From the NCBI RefSeq assembly GCF_014268655.2, contig NZ_JABWQX020000006.1:28511-92510 (forward strand): a stretch of 64,000 nucleotides of DNA, read 5' to 3'. This document shows, in pieces, positions 53,052-63,996 of this stretch. The stretch's first letter is position 1; the number at the start of each line of letters is the position of its first letter. The notes under the pieces are model-generated. The model did not search any database. It saw nothing but the letters and a program-made list of their open reading frames with translations, and had not been told where the DNA came from. Source of the DNA: Pseudomonas marvdashtae. GTDB taxonomy: Bacteria > Pseudomonadota > Gammaproteobacteria > Pseudomonadales > Pseudomonadaceae. The translations under genes and the position numbers were made by a program.

Positions 53052-54152
53052 ATGCCATTGCCTGAATCCGCTTCGGTTCCGCCTGCGGAACTGGAGGCCC
53101 GTCTGCGCTTGCATCGCTTGCCGGACCTGGGACCTAGACGCTTCATGACCCTGATGGAAGCTTTCGGCTCAGCCTCCAAAGCCATCAGCGCTCCCGCCAG
53201 CGCATGGCGGGCACTGGGATTGCCCGCCCAGTGCGCCGAGGCCCGGCGCCTTGCGGAAATCCGTGACGGCGCCGCTCATGCGATGGCCTGGCTAGAGGGC
53301 CAGGCCCAGCATTTGTTGATGTGGGACCAGCCAGACTACCCGGCACTGCTGGCGCAGATCAGCGGCGCGCCACCGCTGCTGTTTGTGGCTGGCGACCCGA
53401 CGATTCTGGAAAAACCGCAGCTGGCGATGGTTGGCAGTCGCCGGGCATCGCGTCCGGGCATGGACACGGCGGCGGCATTTTCCCGAAGCCTGGCCGGGGC
53501 CGGATTTGTCATCACCAGCGGCTTGGCCTTGGGCATCGACGCGGCCGCTCATCAAGCCGCGTTGGATGTCGGCGGGCAAACCATCGGTGTGCTGGGCACG
53601 GGCCTTGAAAATTTTTATCCACAGCGCAATCGCCGGCTGGCGGAAGCGATGATCGCCCAGGGTAGCGCGGTGCTTTCGGAGTTCCCGCTGGACGCGCCGC
53701 CTCACGCCAGCAACTTCCCGCGCCGCAATCGAATCATCAGCGGCTTGTCCCTTGGCGTGCTCGTGGTCGAGGCCAGTGTCGCCAGTGGTTCGCTGATCAC
53801 TGCGCGCCTGGCGGCGGAACAGGGCCGCGAGGTGTATGCGATTCCGGGGTCGATCCATCACCCCGGCGCCCGGGGCTGCCATCAACTGATCCGTGACGGC
53901 GCGGCGCTGGTGGAAACCGTCGAGCACATCCTCGAAGCCTTGCGGGGTTGGCAGCGGCTACCCGTCGGTGCGGAGCCGACACCGGTGACGCACCCGCTGT
54001 TGCGCCTGCTCCATGCGGCGCCGTTGACCAGTGAGGCATTGGCCGATGCCAGCGGCTGGGGCTTGTCCAAGGTCCTGGCGGCGTTGACCGATCTGGAAAT
54101 GGAGGGACGAGCAACATGTGAGCACGGGCGCTGGTTCGCGCGAACAAGCTAG
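53052..54152 (+). CDS. dprA: DNA processing protein DprA
   Basis: 366 residues. An N-terminal SAM/HhH-like region, then the Rossmann core: MVGSRRASRPG near 135, SGLALGIDAAAHQAAL near 160, GVLGTGLENFYPQRN near 180, FPRRNRIISGLSLGVLVVEA near 225, SGSLITARLAAEQGREVYA. A C-terminal winged-helix domain of ~60 residues follows. DprA loads RecA on incoming single-stranded DNA. A TTATCCACA word lies upstream at 52997. It is followed by tsaC as in P. aeruginosa. Confidence 0.95.
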   Translation: MPLPESASVPPAELEARLRLHRLPDLGPRRFMTLMEAFGSASKAISAPASAWRALGLPAQCAEARRLAEIRDGAAHAMAWLEGQAQHLLMWDQPDYPALLAQISGAPPLLFVAGDPTILEKPQLAMVGSRRASRPGMDTAAAFSRSLAGAGFVITSGLALGIDAAAHQAALDVGGQTIGVLGTGLENFYPQRNRRLAEAMIAQGSAVLSEFPLDAPPHASNFPRRNRIISGLSLGVLVVEASVASGSLITARLAAEQGREVYAIPGSIHHPGARGCHQLIRDGAALVETVEHILEALRGWQRLPVGAEPTPVTHPLLRLLHAAPLTSEALADASGWGLSKVLAALTDLEMEGRATCEHGRWFARTS

Positions 54153-54225
54153 GTTTGCTCGCTAGGTTTTATGGGGAAGATCGGTAAACTGCGCACAGCC
54201 TTATTTGTGTTGCGGAGAATCTTTC

Positions 54226-54783
54226 ATGGTCAACAGTTGGCGTGTGCAACAAGCCGCGCGAGAAATTCGCGCCGGGGCGGTGATTGCCTATCCAACCGAA
54301 GCGGTCTGGGGCCTGGGTTGCGACCCGTGGAATGAGGACGCGGTGGAACGCCTGTTGGCGATCAAGTCCCGTCGGCCCGACAAGGGGCTGATACTGGTGG
54401 CCGACAATATCCGCCAGTTCGACTTTCTGTTCGAGGACTTCCCCGAAACCTGGATGGACCGCATGGCCAGCACCTGGCCTGGGCCCAATACCTGGCTGGT
54501 GCCGCACCAGGACATGCTGCCGGAATGGATCACCGGCGTGCACGACACCGTCGCGCTGCGGGTCAGCGATCATCCCATTGTTCGTGATTTATGCTCGTTG
54601 GTCGGGCCGCTTGTCTCCACCTCGGCCAACCCCCAAGGCCGCCCGGCGGCCAGGACGCGGATCCGCGTCGAGCAATATTTCCGTGGGCAGATCGATCTGG
54701 TGCTGGGCGGCAATCTGGGCGGACGCAAGAACCCGAGCGTGATTCGCGACCTGGCGACCGGGCAGATTGTTCGGCCAGACTAG
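54226..54783 (+). CDS. tsaC: Threonylcarbamoyl-AMP synthase TsaC
   Basis: 185 residues from [10 protein letters not shown], with GGAG 9 bases upstream; a 7-codon longer frame starts with TTG and is less likely. YrdC-fold motifs: [16 protein letters not shown] near 20-35, [13 protein letters not shown] near 50, and [13 protein letters not shown] near 137. It makes threonylcarbamoyl-AMP for the t6A37 tRNA modification. Confidence 0.95.
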   Translation: MVNSWRVQQAAREIRAGAVIAYPTEAVWGLGCDPWNEDAVERLLAIKSRRPDKGLILVADNIRQFDFLFEDFPETWMDRMASTWPGPNTWLVPHQDMLPEWITGVHDTVALRVSDHPIVRDLCSLVGPLVSTSANPQGRPAARTRIRVEQYFRGQIDLVLGGNLGGRKNPSVIRDLATGQIVRPD

Positions 54784-54790
54784 ATACCTT

Positions 54791-54818
54791 GTGGCGAGGG
54801 AGCCTGCTCGCTCGCCAC
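54791..54818. repeat. REP element hairpin
   Basis: GTGGCGAGGGAGCCTGCTCGCTCGCCAC lies between the convergent tsaC and quinone oxidoreductase genes and may act as a terminator. Confidence 0.75.
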
Positions 54819-54831
54819 AAGAGCATTTGGC

Positions 54832-55809
54832 TCAAGGTAAAAGTATGGTCGACCCCGTCGTGCGCCGTGCCGACAGTTCGGTATGGGCCTTGGCCGCGTC
54901 CGCCAGGGGAAAACGCTGGTTGATGTCCACCACGACCTTGCCGCTGGCGATCATGGCGAACAGTTCATCGGCCATGCGTTGCAGGTTTTCGGCGTTGTTG
55001 GCGTAGGTCGCCAGGGTCGGGCGCGTGACGTACAGCGAGCCCTTGGCCGAGAGAACTCCCAGGTTCACGCCGTCTACCGCACCGGATGCGTTGCCGAAGC
55101 TCACCACCAGGCCACGGGGGGCGGTGCAGTCGAGTGAAGTCAGCCAGGTGTCCTTGCCGACGCCGTCGTACACCACCGGGACCTTCTTGCCGTCAGTCAT
55201 TTCCAACACGCGCTGTACGACGTTTTCCTTGCTGTAATCGATGACTTCCCAGGCGCCGTGGGATTTGGCGATGGCGGCTTTTTCCGCCGAGCTGACGGTG
55301 CCGATCAGCTTCACGCCCAAGGCCTTGGCCCACTGGCAGGCCAGGGAACCCACGCCACCGGCGGCGGCATGGAACAACACGGTTTCGCCGCCCTTGAGCT
55401 CGTAGGTCTGACGCAGCAAGTACTGCACGGTCAGGCCCTTGAGCATCACGCCGGCGGCCTGTTCGAAACTGATCGCCTCAGGCAGATGAACCAGATTGGC
55501 TTCAGGCAATACGTGCACATCGCTGTAGGCGCCCAGCGGCCCGCTGCCATAAGCCACGCGGTCGCCGACCTTGAAGCGAGTCACGTCCGACCCGACGGCC
55601 TCGACCACACCCGCTCCTTCGGCGCCGAGCCCCGACGGCAGGGCCGGTGGCGGATAAAGACCGCTGCGATAATAGGTGTCGATGAAATTCAGGCCGACCG
55701 CCCGGTTGCTGACGCGCACCTGCTGCGGACCTGGCTCGGCGGGCGAGTACTCCACGTACTCAAGCACTTCCGGACCGCCGTGGGAACTGAACTGGATACG
55801 TTTGGCCAT
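54832..55809 (-). CDS. qor: NADPH:quinone oxidoreductase (zinc-independent MDR family)
   Basis: 325 residues from the ATG with AAGGAGAAGGTGAAG upstream. The GroES-like N-terminal half has VGLNFIDTYYRSGLY and the Gln/Gly-rich GLGAEGAGVVEAVG. The Rossmann part has HAAAGGVGSLACQWAKALG near 148. The zinc ligands of alcohol dehydrogenases are absent, as in Qor. It reduces quinones with NADPH. It is divergent from hemF. Confidence 0.93.
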   Translation of the reverse strand: MAKRIQFSSHGGPEVLEYVEYSPAEPGPQQVRVSNRAVGLNFIDTYYRSGLYPPPALPSGLGAEGAGVVEAVGSDVTRFKVGDRVAYGSGPLGAYSDVHVLPEANLVHLPEAISFEQAAGVMLKGLTVQYLLRQTYELKGGETVLFHAAAGGVGSLACQWAKALGVKLIGTVSSAEKAAIAKSHGAWEVIDYSKENVVQRVLEMTDGKKVPVVYDGVGKDTWLTSLDCTAPRGLVVSFGNASGAVDGVNLGVLSAKGSLYVTRPTLATYANNAENLQRMADELFAMIASGKVVVDINQRFPLADAAKAHTELSARRTTGSTILLP

Positions 55810-55950
55810 CTTCACCTTCTCCTTATCGTGGGACTTTTTACCAAGCCTGCTATCGGACTCCTAAGCTTGATCTTCGTCAACTGTGGTGTGAGTGGATGCG
55901 GTGTTATCCTGTGCGCCCATTTTGCCGGCGACCCTTTGTGCGTCGCGTAA

Positions 55951-56889
<939 letters not shown>

Positions 56890-56901
56890 ACAGGGGACAC
56901 C

Positions 56902-57732
56902 ATGGACCGCTACGTTGTAATGGGTAACCCGATCGGCCACAGCAAGTCGCCGTTGATCCATCGCCTGTTTGCCGAGCAGACCGGGCAGGCGCTGGGCTAC
57001 ACCACGTTGCTGGCGCCCCTGGGGGATTTCGCCGGTTGCGCACGGGCATTTTTCCTCGAGGGTCGCGGGGCGAATGTCACCGTGCCGTTCAAGGAAGACG
57101 CCTTTCGTTTGGCCGACAGCCTCACGGAACGGGCGCAGCGGGCCGGGGCGGTCAATACCTTGAGCAAGCTGGCCGACGGCAGCCTGTTGGGTGACAACAC
57201 CGACGGCGCCGGGCTGGTGCGGGACCTGACCGTCAACGCCGGTTTCAGCCTCAAGGGCAAGCGCATCCTGTTGCTGGGTGCCGGCGGCGCGGTACGGGGG
57301 GCCTTGGAGCCCCTGCTGGCAGAAGCGCCGGCCTCGGTGATCATTGCCAATCGGACGGTGGAAAAAGCCGAGAGGCTGGCCGAACTGTTCGCCGACCTCG
57401 GGCCGGTCTCGGCGAGCGATTTCGCCTGGTTGAGAGAACCGGTGGACTTGATTATCAACGCTACGTCCGCCAGCCTGTCAGGCGATGTACCGCCGATTGC
57501 CGGAAGTTTGATCGAACCCGGCAAGACCTTTTGCTACGACATGATGTATGGCAAGGAACCGACTTCGTTCTGTCGCTGGGCCAGGGAGCAAGGCGCGGCG
57601 GTGGCGATGGATGGCTTGGGCATGCTCGCCGAACAAGCGGGTGAAGCGTTCTTCCTGTGGCGTGGCGTGCGCCCGGACACCGCGCCGGTGCTGGCGGAGT
57701 TGCGTCATCAGCTCGCGGCGGTCAGTCCCTGA
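56902..57732 (+). CDS. aroE: Shikimate dehydrogenase
   Basis: 276 residues. Substrate site [15 protein letters not shown] at the start, catalytic Lys in [12 protein letters not shown] near 65, Asp in [13 protein letters not shown] near 102. The NADP site is [18 protein letters not shown] near 126, with [10 protein letters not shown] after it. It reduces 3-dehydroshikimate in aromatic amino acid synthesis. Its end overlaps the convergent SulP gene by 11 bases. Confidence 0.96.
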   Translation: MDRYVVMGNPIGHSKSPLIHRLFAEQTGQALGYTTLLAPLGDFAGCARAFFLEGRGANVTVPFKEDAFRLADSLTERAQRAGAVNTLSKLADGSLLGDNTDGAGLVRDLTVNAGFSLKGKRILLLGAGGAVRGALEPLLAEAPASVIIANRTVEKAERLAELFADLGPVSASDFAWLREPVDLIINATSASLSGDVPPIAGSLIEPGKTFCYDMMYGKEPTSFCRWAREQGAAVAMDGLGMLAEQAGEAFFLWRGVRPDTAPVLAELRHQLAAVSP

Positions 57733-59290
57733 AAAGGATCGGGCATCGCTCCGGTCCTTCCAGCTTCAATAATTCCTCTACCACCTGTGGCCTTGCCCCG
57801 CGCAAGGTCAGGCTGCGCCCATGGCCGCGCAAGCGCCGGGCCTCCTGGTGGAGCATTTCCACGCCGGAATAATCGATGAAGTTGATCTGCTGGGCATCGA
57901 TCACCACCTGTTGCGCGGTCATGCGTTGCAAGCGCACTTGCAGATAATGGCTGGCGCCGAAAAAGATCGAGCCGCCCACTCGCAGGACATCCGCCTCGCC
58001 TTCGCGAAATTGCTGCACCCGCGGCTGTGAGGTGCGCTTGAGATAAAAGAACAGCGAGGCCAGTACGCCGGCATAAATGGCGGTTTGCAGTTCGAGCAGC
58101 AGCGTGGCCAGGCAGGTCAGGCCCATGACCAGGAATTCCGAGCGACTCACGCGGTACAACGCACGGATACCCCGGTGGTCCACCAGGCCCCAGGCGATCA
58201 GCAAGATACTGCCGGCCATGGCGGGAATGGGAATGTGCGCGATCAGTTTCGCCCCGGCGACTGCAAACAACGCCACCCACAAAGCCGAGAACACGCCGGC
58301 CAGGGGTGAGCGCGCGCCCGCTTCATAACTGAGGCCGGAACGGGTGAAGGAACCGGCTGACAGCGATCCGGCAAAAAAACCTCCAACGATATTGGAAAGC
58401 CCCTGCGCCCGGACTTCCTGGTTCGCATCGAGCAATTGCCCGGAGCGCACCGACAGCGAACGGGCAATGGACAGGCTGGTCACCAACCCGAGCATGCCCA
58501 CCGCCACGGCACCGGGCAGCAGGCGCAGGATCAACTCGAGGTCCAATGGCAGCGGGGTGAACGGTGGCAGGCGCCCGGCGAAGGCGCTGACCAGCGCCAC
58601 ATGCCCGAACATCCCAGGCCACAACCAGACCACCAGGCTGCTGATGACCAAAGTTATCAACAGGCTCGGCCAACGCGGCAGCAAGCGCTTGAGCACGACC
58701 CCCACCATCAGCGTCCCCAGACCCAGCAGCAACGAAGGTTTATCCACGGCCCCGATGTGGCTGAACAACATGAGCAGGCTCTTCAGGGCTGTGGCTTCAT
58801 TCGGCAAGTCCAGGCCGAGCAGGTTCGGCAACTGCCCCAGCGCAATGACAATCGCCGCACCCAGCGTAAAACCCAGCACCACCGAGTGCGAAACAAAATT
58901 GACCAGCGCCCCGAAACGCAACAGTCCAAGCAGCCATTGGAAAATTCCCGCCAACACCGTCAGTAACAGGATCAACATGATGTAGTCCTGGCTAGCGGGC
59001 ACGGCCAAAGGGCTGACAGTGGCGTACAGGACAATGGAGATCGCTGCCGTGGGACCACAGATCAAGTGCCACGACGAGCCCCACAGGCAGGCGATCAGCA
59101 CCGGCACGATCGCCGCGTACAAGCCGTACTCCGGCGGCAAACCGGCAATCAGGGCGTAGGCAATGGACTGCGGCAACGCGAGAATCGCGCCGCTGAGGCC
59201 GACGATCAGGTCACGGCCGACACTGGCCCGGGTCTGCCGAGGAAGCCAGCTCAGGAAAGGGAAAAGCGAATGGCGGGTGGGGATTGCCAT
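57722..59290 (-). CDS. SulP family anion transporter with STAS domain
   Basis: 522 residues. Twelve or so hydrophobic helices, with the sulfate transporter pattern [22 protein letters not shown] near 40-62. A core follows with [23 protein letters not shown] and [20 protein letters not shown]. The C-terminal cytoplasmic STAS domain begins near 435 ([23 protein letters not shown]). The substrate may be sulfate; its place next to choline-sulfate genes fits, but is inference. It is less than 27 percent alike by eye to the SulP at 18392 outside family motifs. Confidence 0.9.
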   Translation of the reverse strand: MAIPTRHSLFPFLSWLPRQTRASVGRDLIVGLSGAILALPQSIAYALIAGLPPEYGLYAAIVPVLIACLWGSSWHLICGPTAAISIVLYATVSPLAVPASQDYIMLILLLTVLAGIFQWLLGLLRFGALVNFVSHSVVLGFTLGAAIVIALGQLPNLLGLDLPNEATALKSLLMLFSHIGAVDKPSLLLGLGTLMVGVVLKRLLPRWPSLLITLVISSLVVWLWPGMFGHVALVSAFAGRLPPFTPLPLDLELILRLLPGAVAVGMLGLVTSLSIARSLSVRSGQLLDANQEVRAQGLSNIVGGFFAGSLSAGSFTRSGLSYEAGARSPLAGVFSALWVALFAVAGAKLIAHIPIPAMAGSILLIAWGLVDHRGIRALYRVSRSEFLVMGLTCLATLLLELQTAIYAGVLASLFFYLKRTSQPRVQQFREGEADVLRVGGSIFFGASHYLQVRLQRMTAQQVVIDAQQINFIDYSGVEMLHQEARRLRGHGRSLTLRGARPQVVEELLKLEGPERCPILFRD

Positions 59291-59338
59291 GGGGCCTCAA
59301 AAAACGGGGTTTGGCGCAAGAGTATCAGGTGAGCCAAT

Positions 59339-59366
59339 GTGGCGAGGGAGCTTGCTCCGTCGCCAC
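59339..59366. repeat. REP element hairpin
   Basis: GTGGCGAGGGAGCTTGCTCCGTCGCCAC: a complete stem-loop between choX and the SulP gene. Confidence 0.8.
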
Positions 59367-59388
59367 AAAAGCCGGCTCGCCATTATGC

Positions 59389-60309
59389 CTAGAGCTTGGC
59401 CTTCACCGCCGCCAGCGCATCCTTGCCATCAACGGTCTTCACGCCGTCCAGCCATTTATCCAGCACCGCCGGATTAGCTTTGATCCAGGCCTTGGCCGCT
59501 TCGGCGTTGCTGACCTTCTTGTTCACCACTTCGGCCATGATGCTGTTTTCCATTTCCTGGGTGAAGCTCAGGTTGGTCAGCAGCTTGCCGACATTCGGGC
59601 AGGCCTGTGCATAACCTTTGCGCGTCAGCGTGTAGACGCTGCCGGTATCGCCGAAGTATTTCTCGCCGCCCTTGAGGTAATGCATCTTCAGTTGCACGTT
59701 CATCGGGTGCGGGGTCCAGCCGAGGAAGGTCACGAATTTCTGTTTCTTCACGGCCCGGGAGACTTCCGCCAGCATCGCCTGCTCGCTGGATTCCACCAGT
59801 TTCCAGTCACCCATGCTGAAATCGTTGGTCTTGATGATCTCCTTGAGCGAAAGGTTGGCCGGGGCGCCGGAGCCGATGCCGTAGATCTTCTTATCGAATT
59901 TGTCGGCGAACTTGTTCAGGTCGGCAAAGTTATGCACACCCGCATTCCAGACATAGTCCGGCACCGCCAAAGTGAATTCGGTGCCATCCAGGTTTTTTGC
60001 CAGTTGCGTGACGTCACCGTTGGCGACGAATTTGTCATAGAAACCCTGCTGCGCAGGCATCCAGTTACCCAGGAATACATCAACCTGGCCGTCCTTGAGC
60101 CCGCCAAAGGTGATCGGCACCGCCAGGGTGTCGACCTTGGGCTTGTAGCCCATGCCTTCCAGCAGGAAACCGGTAATGGCATTGGTCGCGGCGATGTCGC
60201 TCCAGCCCGGATCGGCCATCTTCACCGTCTCGCAACTCTGCTCGGCCCACGCCGACACACTGCTCAACGCCAACAGCCCGGCGGTCAGTACTGTGGATAA
60301 CTTTTGCAT
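59389..60309 (-). CDS. choX: Choline ABC transporter substrate-binding protein
   Basis: 306 residues. A signal peptide (VLTAGLLALSSVSAWA) gives a periplasmic protein of the OpuAC/glycine-betaine type. Landmarks: VKMADPGWSDIAATNAITGF at the mature start, QVDVFLGNWMPAQQGF near 77, VPDYVWNAGVHNFADL near 118, and FLGWTPHPMNVQL near 205 with the aromatic residues of a choline cage. No ABC permease or ATPase gene is adjacent, so it likely works with a transporter encoded elsewhere. It is 15 bases after betC, in one operon. Confidence 0.9.
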   Translation of the reverse strand: MQKLSTVLTAGLLALSSVSAWAEQSCETVKMADPGWSDIAATNAITGFLLEGMGYKPKVDTLAVPITFGGLKDGQVDVFLGNWMPAQQGFYDKFVANGDVTQLAKNLDGTEFTLAVPDYVWNAGVHNFADLNKFADKFDKKIYGIGSGAPANLSLKEIIKTNDFSMGDWKLVESSEQAMLAEVSRAVKKQKFVTFLGWTPHPMNVQLKMHYLKGGEKYFGDTGSVYTLTRKGYAQACPNVGKLLTNLSFTQEMENSIMAEVVNKKVSNAEAAKAWIKANPAVLDKWLDGVKTVDGKDALAAVKAKL

Positions 60310-60324
60310 GTGCTTCCCCTTACG

Positions 60325-61842
60325 TTATTGGTTTATTGGGCAGGGTTGTGGATAACGGGCCTTGCGCTCCAGGTCGTCCAGGTCGATGTGGTTGCGCATG
60401 TATTGCTGACTGGCATCGACCAGCGGCTGGTGGTCCCAGCTCTTGAGTTTGCCCAGGGTCAACGCCTGGGCGACAAAACGTCGGCGCCGCTGGCTGGCGA
60501 GCACCTGTTGGTGAATGGCTGGAATATCCCATTTGGCCCGCGCTTGAGCGAGAAAATCAGCCAACAGGGATTGATGCTCAGGTGAATGGCTGAGGTCTTC
60601 CAGTTCCTTCGGATCATTGCGCACATCAAACAGCAGGCAAGGGTCATCCTCGCTGTAGATAAATTTCCACGGGCCGCGACGGATCATCATCAAAGGGCTG
60701 ATGGTGCCTTCGGCCATGTACTCACCAAAGACCTCGTCATGTCCGCCCTGCCCTTGCAGGTGCGGCACCAGCGAGCGACCGTCCAGCGGCAATCCCGGTT
60801 CCAGCGTACCGCCGGCCAGTTCAACCAAGGTCGGCAGCAAGTCGGCGGTGGACACTGCGGCGCCGACGCGGCCACTGGCGAACTGGCCCGGCGCGCTGAT
60901 CAATAGTGGTACGCGCGCGGCCATTTCGAACCAGTGCATTTTGTACCAGAGGCCCTTTTCCCCAAGCATGTCCCCGTGATCGCCGGAGAACACGATGATG
61001 GTGTCATCCAGCAGACCGGTTTCTTCCAGGGTTTGCAGTAACTTGCCCACATTACTGTCGATGTAGCTGCAGGCACCAAAGTAGGCGCGACGGGCGTCGC
61101 GAATCTTATCCACAGGCAACGGCTTGTCCCACAGGTCGTAGACTTTCAACAGACGCTGGGAGTGTGGATCAAGCTCAGCCTGGTCGGGGGTTTGCGGCAG
61201 CGGGATGTCTTTGTCGTCATACAAATCCCAGAATGCCTTGGGAATCGTGTACGGATCGTGTGGGTGCGTCATCGATACGGTCAGGCAAAACGGTTGGTCG
61301 CCGTCCTCGCGAATGTGATCGAACAGGTATTGCTGGGCCTTGAACACCACCTCTTCGTCGAAATCCAGCTGATTGGTGCGCACGCATGGCCCGGCCTGCA
61401 ACACCGAGGACATGTTGTGATACCAACTCGGCCGTACATCCGGCTCATCCCAATTCACGGACCAACCGTAATCGGCCGGGTAAATGTCACTGGTGAGGCG
61501 TTCCTCATAGCCGTGCAACTGGTCCGGCCCGCAAAAATGCATCTTGCCGGACAGCGCCGTGCGATAGCCGAGGCGGCGCAGGTAATGGGCATAAGTCGGA
61601 ACGTCCGCAGGGAAGTCCGCCGCGTTGTCGTAGGCGCCGATCTTGCTCGGCAACTGGCCGCTCACCAATGTAAAACGCGACGGCGCGCAGAGCGGACTGT
61701 TGCAATACGCAGCGTCGAACACGACGCCCTGCTCGGCCAGGCGTGACAGATTCGGCAGCTTGATCGGCGACGGACCGTAGATCGGCAACATTGGCGCGGC
61801 CATTTGATCGGCCATGATGAAAAGAATGTTCTTGCGCTTCAT
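60325..61842 (-). CDS. betC: Choline-sulfatase
   Basis: 505 residues from MKRKNILFIMADQMAAP. The type I sulfatase site CAPSRFTLVSG near residue 54 contains the Cys that becomes formylglycine. Metal ligands fit FIMADQ at the start and VFSGDHGDMLGEKGLW near 290. It hydrolyses choline-O-sulfate to choline and sulfate. Clustered with choX and a divergent LysR regulator, it forms a choline-sulfate use module that feeds betaine synthesis. Confidence 0.94.
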   Translation of the reverse strand: MKRKNILFIMADQMAAPMLPIYGPSPIKLPNLSRLAEQGVVFDAAYCNSPLCAPSRFTLVSGQLPSKIGAYDNAADFPADVPTYAHYLRRLGYRTALSGKMHFCGPDQLHGYEERLTSDIYPADYGWSVNWDEPDVRPSWYHNMSSVLQAGPCVRTNQLDFDEEVVFKAQQYLFDHIREDGDQPFCLTVSMTHPHDPYTIPKAFWDLYDDKDIPLPQTPDQAELDPHSQRLLKVYDLWDKPLPVDKIRDARRAYFGACSYIDSNVGKLLQTLEETGLLDDTIIVFSGDHGDMLGEKGLWYKMHWFEMAARVPLLISAPGQFASGRVGAAVSTADLLPTLVELAGGTLEPGLPLDGRSLVPHLQGQGGHDEVFGEYMAEGTISPLMMIRRGPWKFIYSEDDPCLLFDVRNDPKELEDLSHSPEHQSLLADFLAQARAKWDIPAIHQQVLASQRRRRFVAQALTLGKLKSWDHQPLVDASQQYMRNHIDLDDLERKARYPQPCPINQ

Positions 61843-61890
61843 GTATTCGCGGCATTCCATAGTGAGCGGTTATGCGATATTGCTGCGATT

Positions 61891-61928
61891 GAGCATGTAG
61901 CCCATGCTCTTTGGGGTAAAGCCCATGC
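61891..61928. promoter_or_regulatory. Candidate LysR operator between betC and its regulator
   Basis: The inverted repeat GAGCATG-TAGCC-CATGCTC (61891-61909) overlaps GCCCATGC at 61900. GCCCATGC occurs again at 61921, two helical turns on. This is the layout expected of LysR recognition and activation sites in a divergent promoter. Confidence 0.5.
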
Positions 61929-61956
61929 AAGATAATGACTAGGATAAGCACAGCTT

Positions 61957-62907
61957 ATGTATGACGCCTTGGGTGACCTGTCCCTGGACCTGTTCCGCAC
62001 CTTCGAATCAGCGGCTCGCCAGCAAAGTTTCACGGCAGCCGCGATTGAGCTGGGTACCACACAACCGGCCATCAGCCAGCAGATCAAACGATTGGAGGAA
62101 CAACTCGGCGCACGGTTGTTCGATCGCATCTACCGAGGCATCGAATTGACCGAGGCCGGCTCCATTCTGTTCGAACAGGTCCAGGCCGGCTTGCAGAGCA
62201 TCGACGCCGGGCTCAACGCGATCACTGCCCAGCACCAGCACGAGGTGCTGCAAGTCGCGACGGACTTTGCCTTCGCCGCTTACTGGTTGATGCCACGCCT
62301 GCATCGATTTCATGCAGCCAACCCACAGGTGGACGTTAGCCTGGTGACCAGCGAGCGCAACCACAACATGCTGCGCACGGATATTGACGTTGCGGTCCTG
62401 TTTGGCGACGGTCGCTTCAAACAGGGCGAAAGTCGTTGGCTTTTCAGCGAAGAAGTCTATCCCGTATGCAGCCCGCTGCTGCTCAAGGAACGCCCCCTGC
62501 CCTTGCCGGCCCAGGCCCTGTCGGAATTCCCCTTGCTGCATTTGCGCGGCGGCAACAGCAGCAGCTGGTTCGAGTGGAGTGGCGTATTCCGTGAGCTGGG
62601 CATCACGTCGCCGCCAGCTCCCGGTCAATTGCGCTTCGACAACTACACGCTACTTATCCAGGCGGCAATCGGCGGCCAAGGCGTCGCCATCGGCTGGCGA
62701 CACCTTGTGGATAACTTGCTGGCGCAGGGGCTGCTGTGCCGACCGATCGCCGAGACGGTGCTTTCCCGGCTGGGGTACTACGTGGTCCTGCCCCAGCGTA
62801 AGCGCCGTGGCGTGCTGATCAAGTTGTTCGTGGATTGGCTGATGGAAGAACAGGCCAATAGTGCGGAGTCGTTGACGGGGTTGCCGCTGCCGTCTATTGC
62901 GGTTTGA
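61957..62907 (+). CDS. LysR-type regulator, choline sulfate utilisation
   Basis: 316 residues. An N-terminal winged helix (LFRTFESAARQQSFTAAAIE, TQPAISQQIKRLEEQLGARLFDR) and a GcvA-like co-inducer domain (LMPRLHRFHAANPQVDVSLV, GQGVAIGWRHLVDNLLAQG). It is divergent from betC, as the regulator of choline sulfate utilisation is in P. aeruginosa (PA0032). It most likely activates betC-choX when choline sulfate or choline is present. It ends 5 bases before the convergent NAD-binding gene. Confidence 0.9.
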   Translation: MYDALGDLSLDLFRTFESAARQQSFTAAAIELGTTQPAISQQIKRLEEQLGARLFDRIYRGIELTEAGSILFEQVQAGLQSIDAGLNAITAQHQHEVLQVATDFAFAAYWLMPRLHRFHAANPQVDVSLVTSERNHNMLRTDIDVAVLFGDGRFKQGESRWLFSEEVYPVCSPLLLKERPLPLPAQALSEFPLLHLRGGNSSSWFEWSGVFRELGITSPPAPGQLRFDNYTLLIQAAIGGQGVAIGWRHLVDNLLAQGLLCRPIAETVLSRLGYYVVLPQRKRRGVLIKLFVDWLMEEQANSAESLTGLPLPSIAV

Positions 62908-62912
62908 GCACC

Positions 62913-63572
62913 TCAAGTAGCCGAGACAAAGCTGACATGCTCACCGATGTGCAGATTGAGGCGCAGTTCGTCGGCAATGCCGACCGCTACACGGCTCAGG
63001 CGCTCCAGGGATTCGGCCATGCCGGGCTCCAGGCTGGTGCTGACGTGGCTGAAATGTTCGATGCTCAACCCCTGCACGGCATAAGGCGCATTGACGAGTG
63101 TCCATTGCAGGGCACTGTTTTTCAGGGCATCAAGGATTTCTTCGGCGGCGTGGCGCTGCAAGTCATCGTCTGTCTGCTCTTCTTCCAGCACGGCAAAATT
63201 GCCCACCAGAAACAGCCGGGGAATCTTTACCGCCTGCATGCCGGCAATTAGCGCATCCACAGCCAGGACCTGCTCCACAGGACCGGGGATGAGCGTGCGC
63301 TCCACTTGTTCGCTGTTCATTGGCAGTCCCGGCGCGTTCAACAGGCACACCACAGCGTTGGCGCCGGCGACGCTCTGCTTGACTCGTTCGGGGTCGAAGA
63401 GATCCCCGGTCTTGGCGCGCAGGCCCGGGCGCGGCGCCAGGGCGGTAAGATCATCCAGAATGGCGATGACTTCATGCTGACGTCGCAGCATTTCAGCCAT
63501 CAACGCACTGCCGAGGCTGCTCATGGCACCGTAAAGCACCACTTTAATGACCGGGGTTTCGGCGTTTTTCAT
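62913..63572 (-). CDS. NAD(P)-binding protein, atypical SDR (NmrA-like)
   Basis: 219 residues from MKNAETPVIKVVLYGAMSSLG, with AAGGAAAG upstream; the 33-codon longer frame lacks support. The Gly-rich site VLYGAMSSLGSALMAEML is a variant of the atypical SDR motif. DLFDPERVKQSVAGANAVVCLL and LFLVGNFAVLEEE follow. A Tyr-x3-Lys catalytic motif is not seen, as in NmrA/HSCARG-type proteins that sense NAD(P)H or act as reductases. The substrate is unknown. Confidence 0.8.
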   Translation of the reverse strand: MKNAETPVIKVVLYGAMSSLGSALMAEMLRRQHEVIAILDDLTALAPRPGLRAKTGDLFDPERVKQSVAGANAVVCLLNAPGLPMNSEQVERTLIPGPVEQVLAVDALIAGMQAVKIPRLFLVGNFAVLEEEQTDDDLQRHAAEEILDALKNSALQWTLVNAPYAVQGLSIEHFSHVSTSLEPGMAESLERLSRVAVGIADELRLNLHIGEHVSFVSAT

Positions 63573-63657
63573 GGCTGACTTTCCTTTTCTACAGCGTGTA
63601 ATGGCTCTGACCCGTGGTTTACCGCGAGGGTTCGGCTGGTCTTTCGAGGAGTGACAG

Positions 63658-63996
63658 ATGCAACGGATCAAGGGCTATCACGCCCACGTTTATTTCGACG
63701 CAGAAACTCTCGAGCAGGCGCGAGCCCTGTGCGAGGAAGCGGCGCAGCTGTTTACGCTGAAAATGGGCCGCGTCCATCAGCGTCCGGTCGGCCCGCATCC
63801 GGACTGGAGTTGTCAGTTGGCGTTCGATCCGCAGTACATCGGCGTCGTCTTGCCGTGGCTGGCCCTCAACCGCAAGGGGCTGGTGATTTTCATGCACCCG
63901 GAGACTGGCGATGACCTGGCCGATCACACTGATCATGCGATCTGGATGGGCGCGGTGCGGCCGTTGAATCTTTCAGCCTTCAAAGCAAAAACCTGA
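63658..63996 (+). CDS. DOPA 4,5-dioxygenase family protein
   Basis: 112 residues, complete at the window end. The family pattern is clear: IKGYHAHVYFDAETLEQAR at the start with the His-x-His pair, GRVHQRPVGPHPDWSCQLAF in the middle, and VIFMHPETGDDLADHTDHAIWMG near the end, supplying metal-binding His. Members open catechol rings extradiol-type. GAGGAGTG lies upstream of the start. It is divergent from the NAD-binding gene. Confidence 0.9.
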   Translation: MQRIKGYHAHVYFDAETLEQARALCEEAAQLFTLKMGRVHQRPVGPHPDWSCQLAFDPQYIGVVLPWLALNRKGLVIFMHPETGDDLADHTDHAIWMGAVRPLNLSAFKAKT

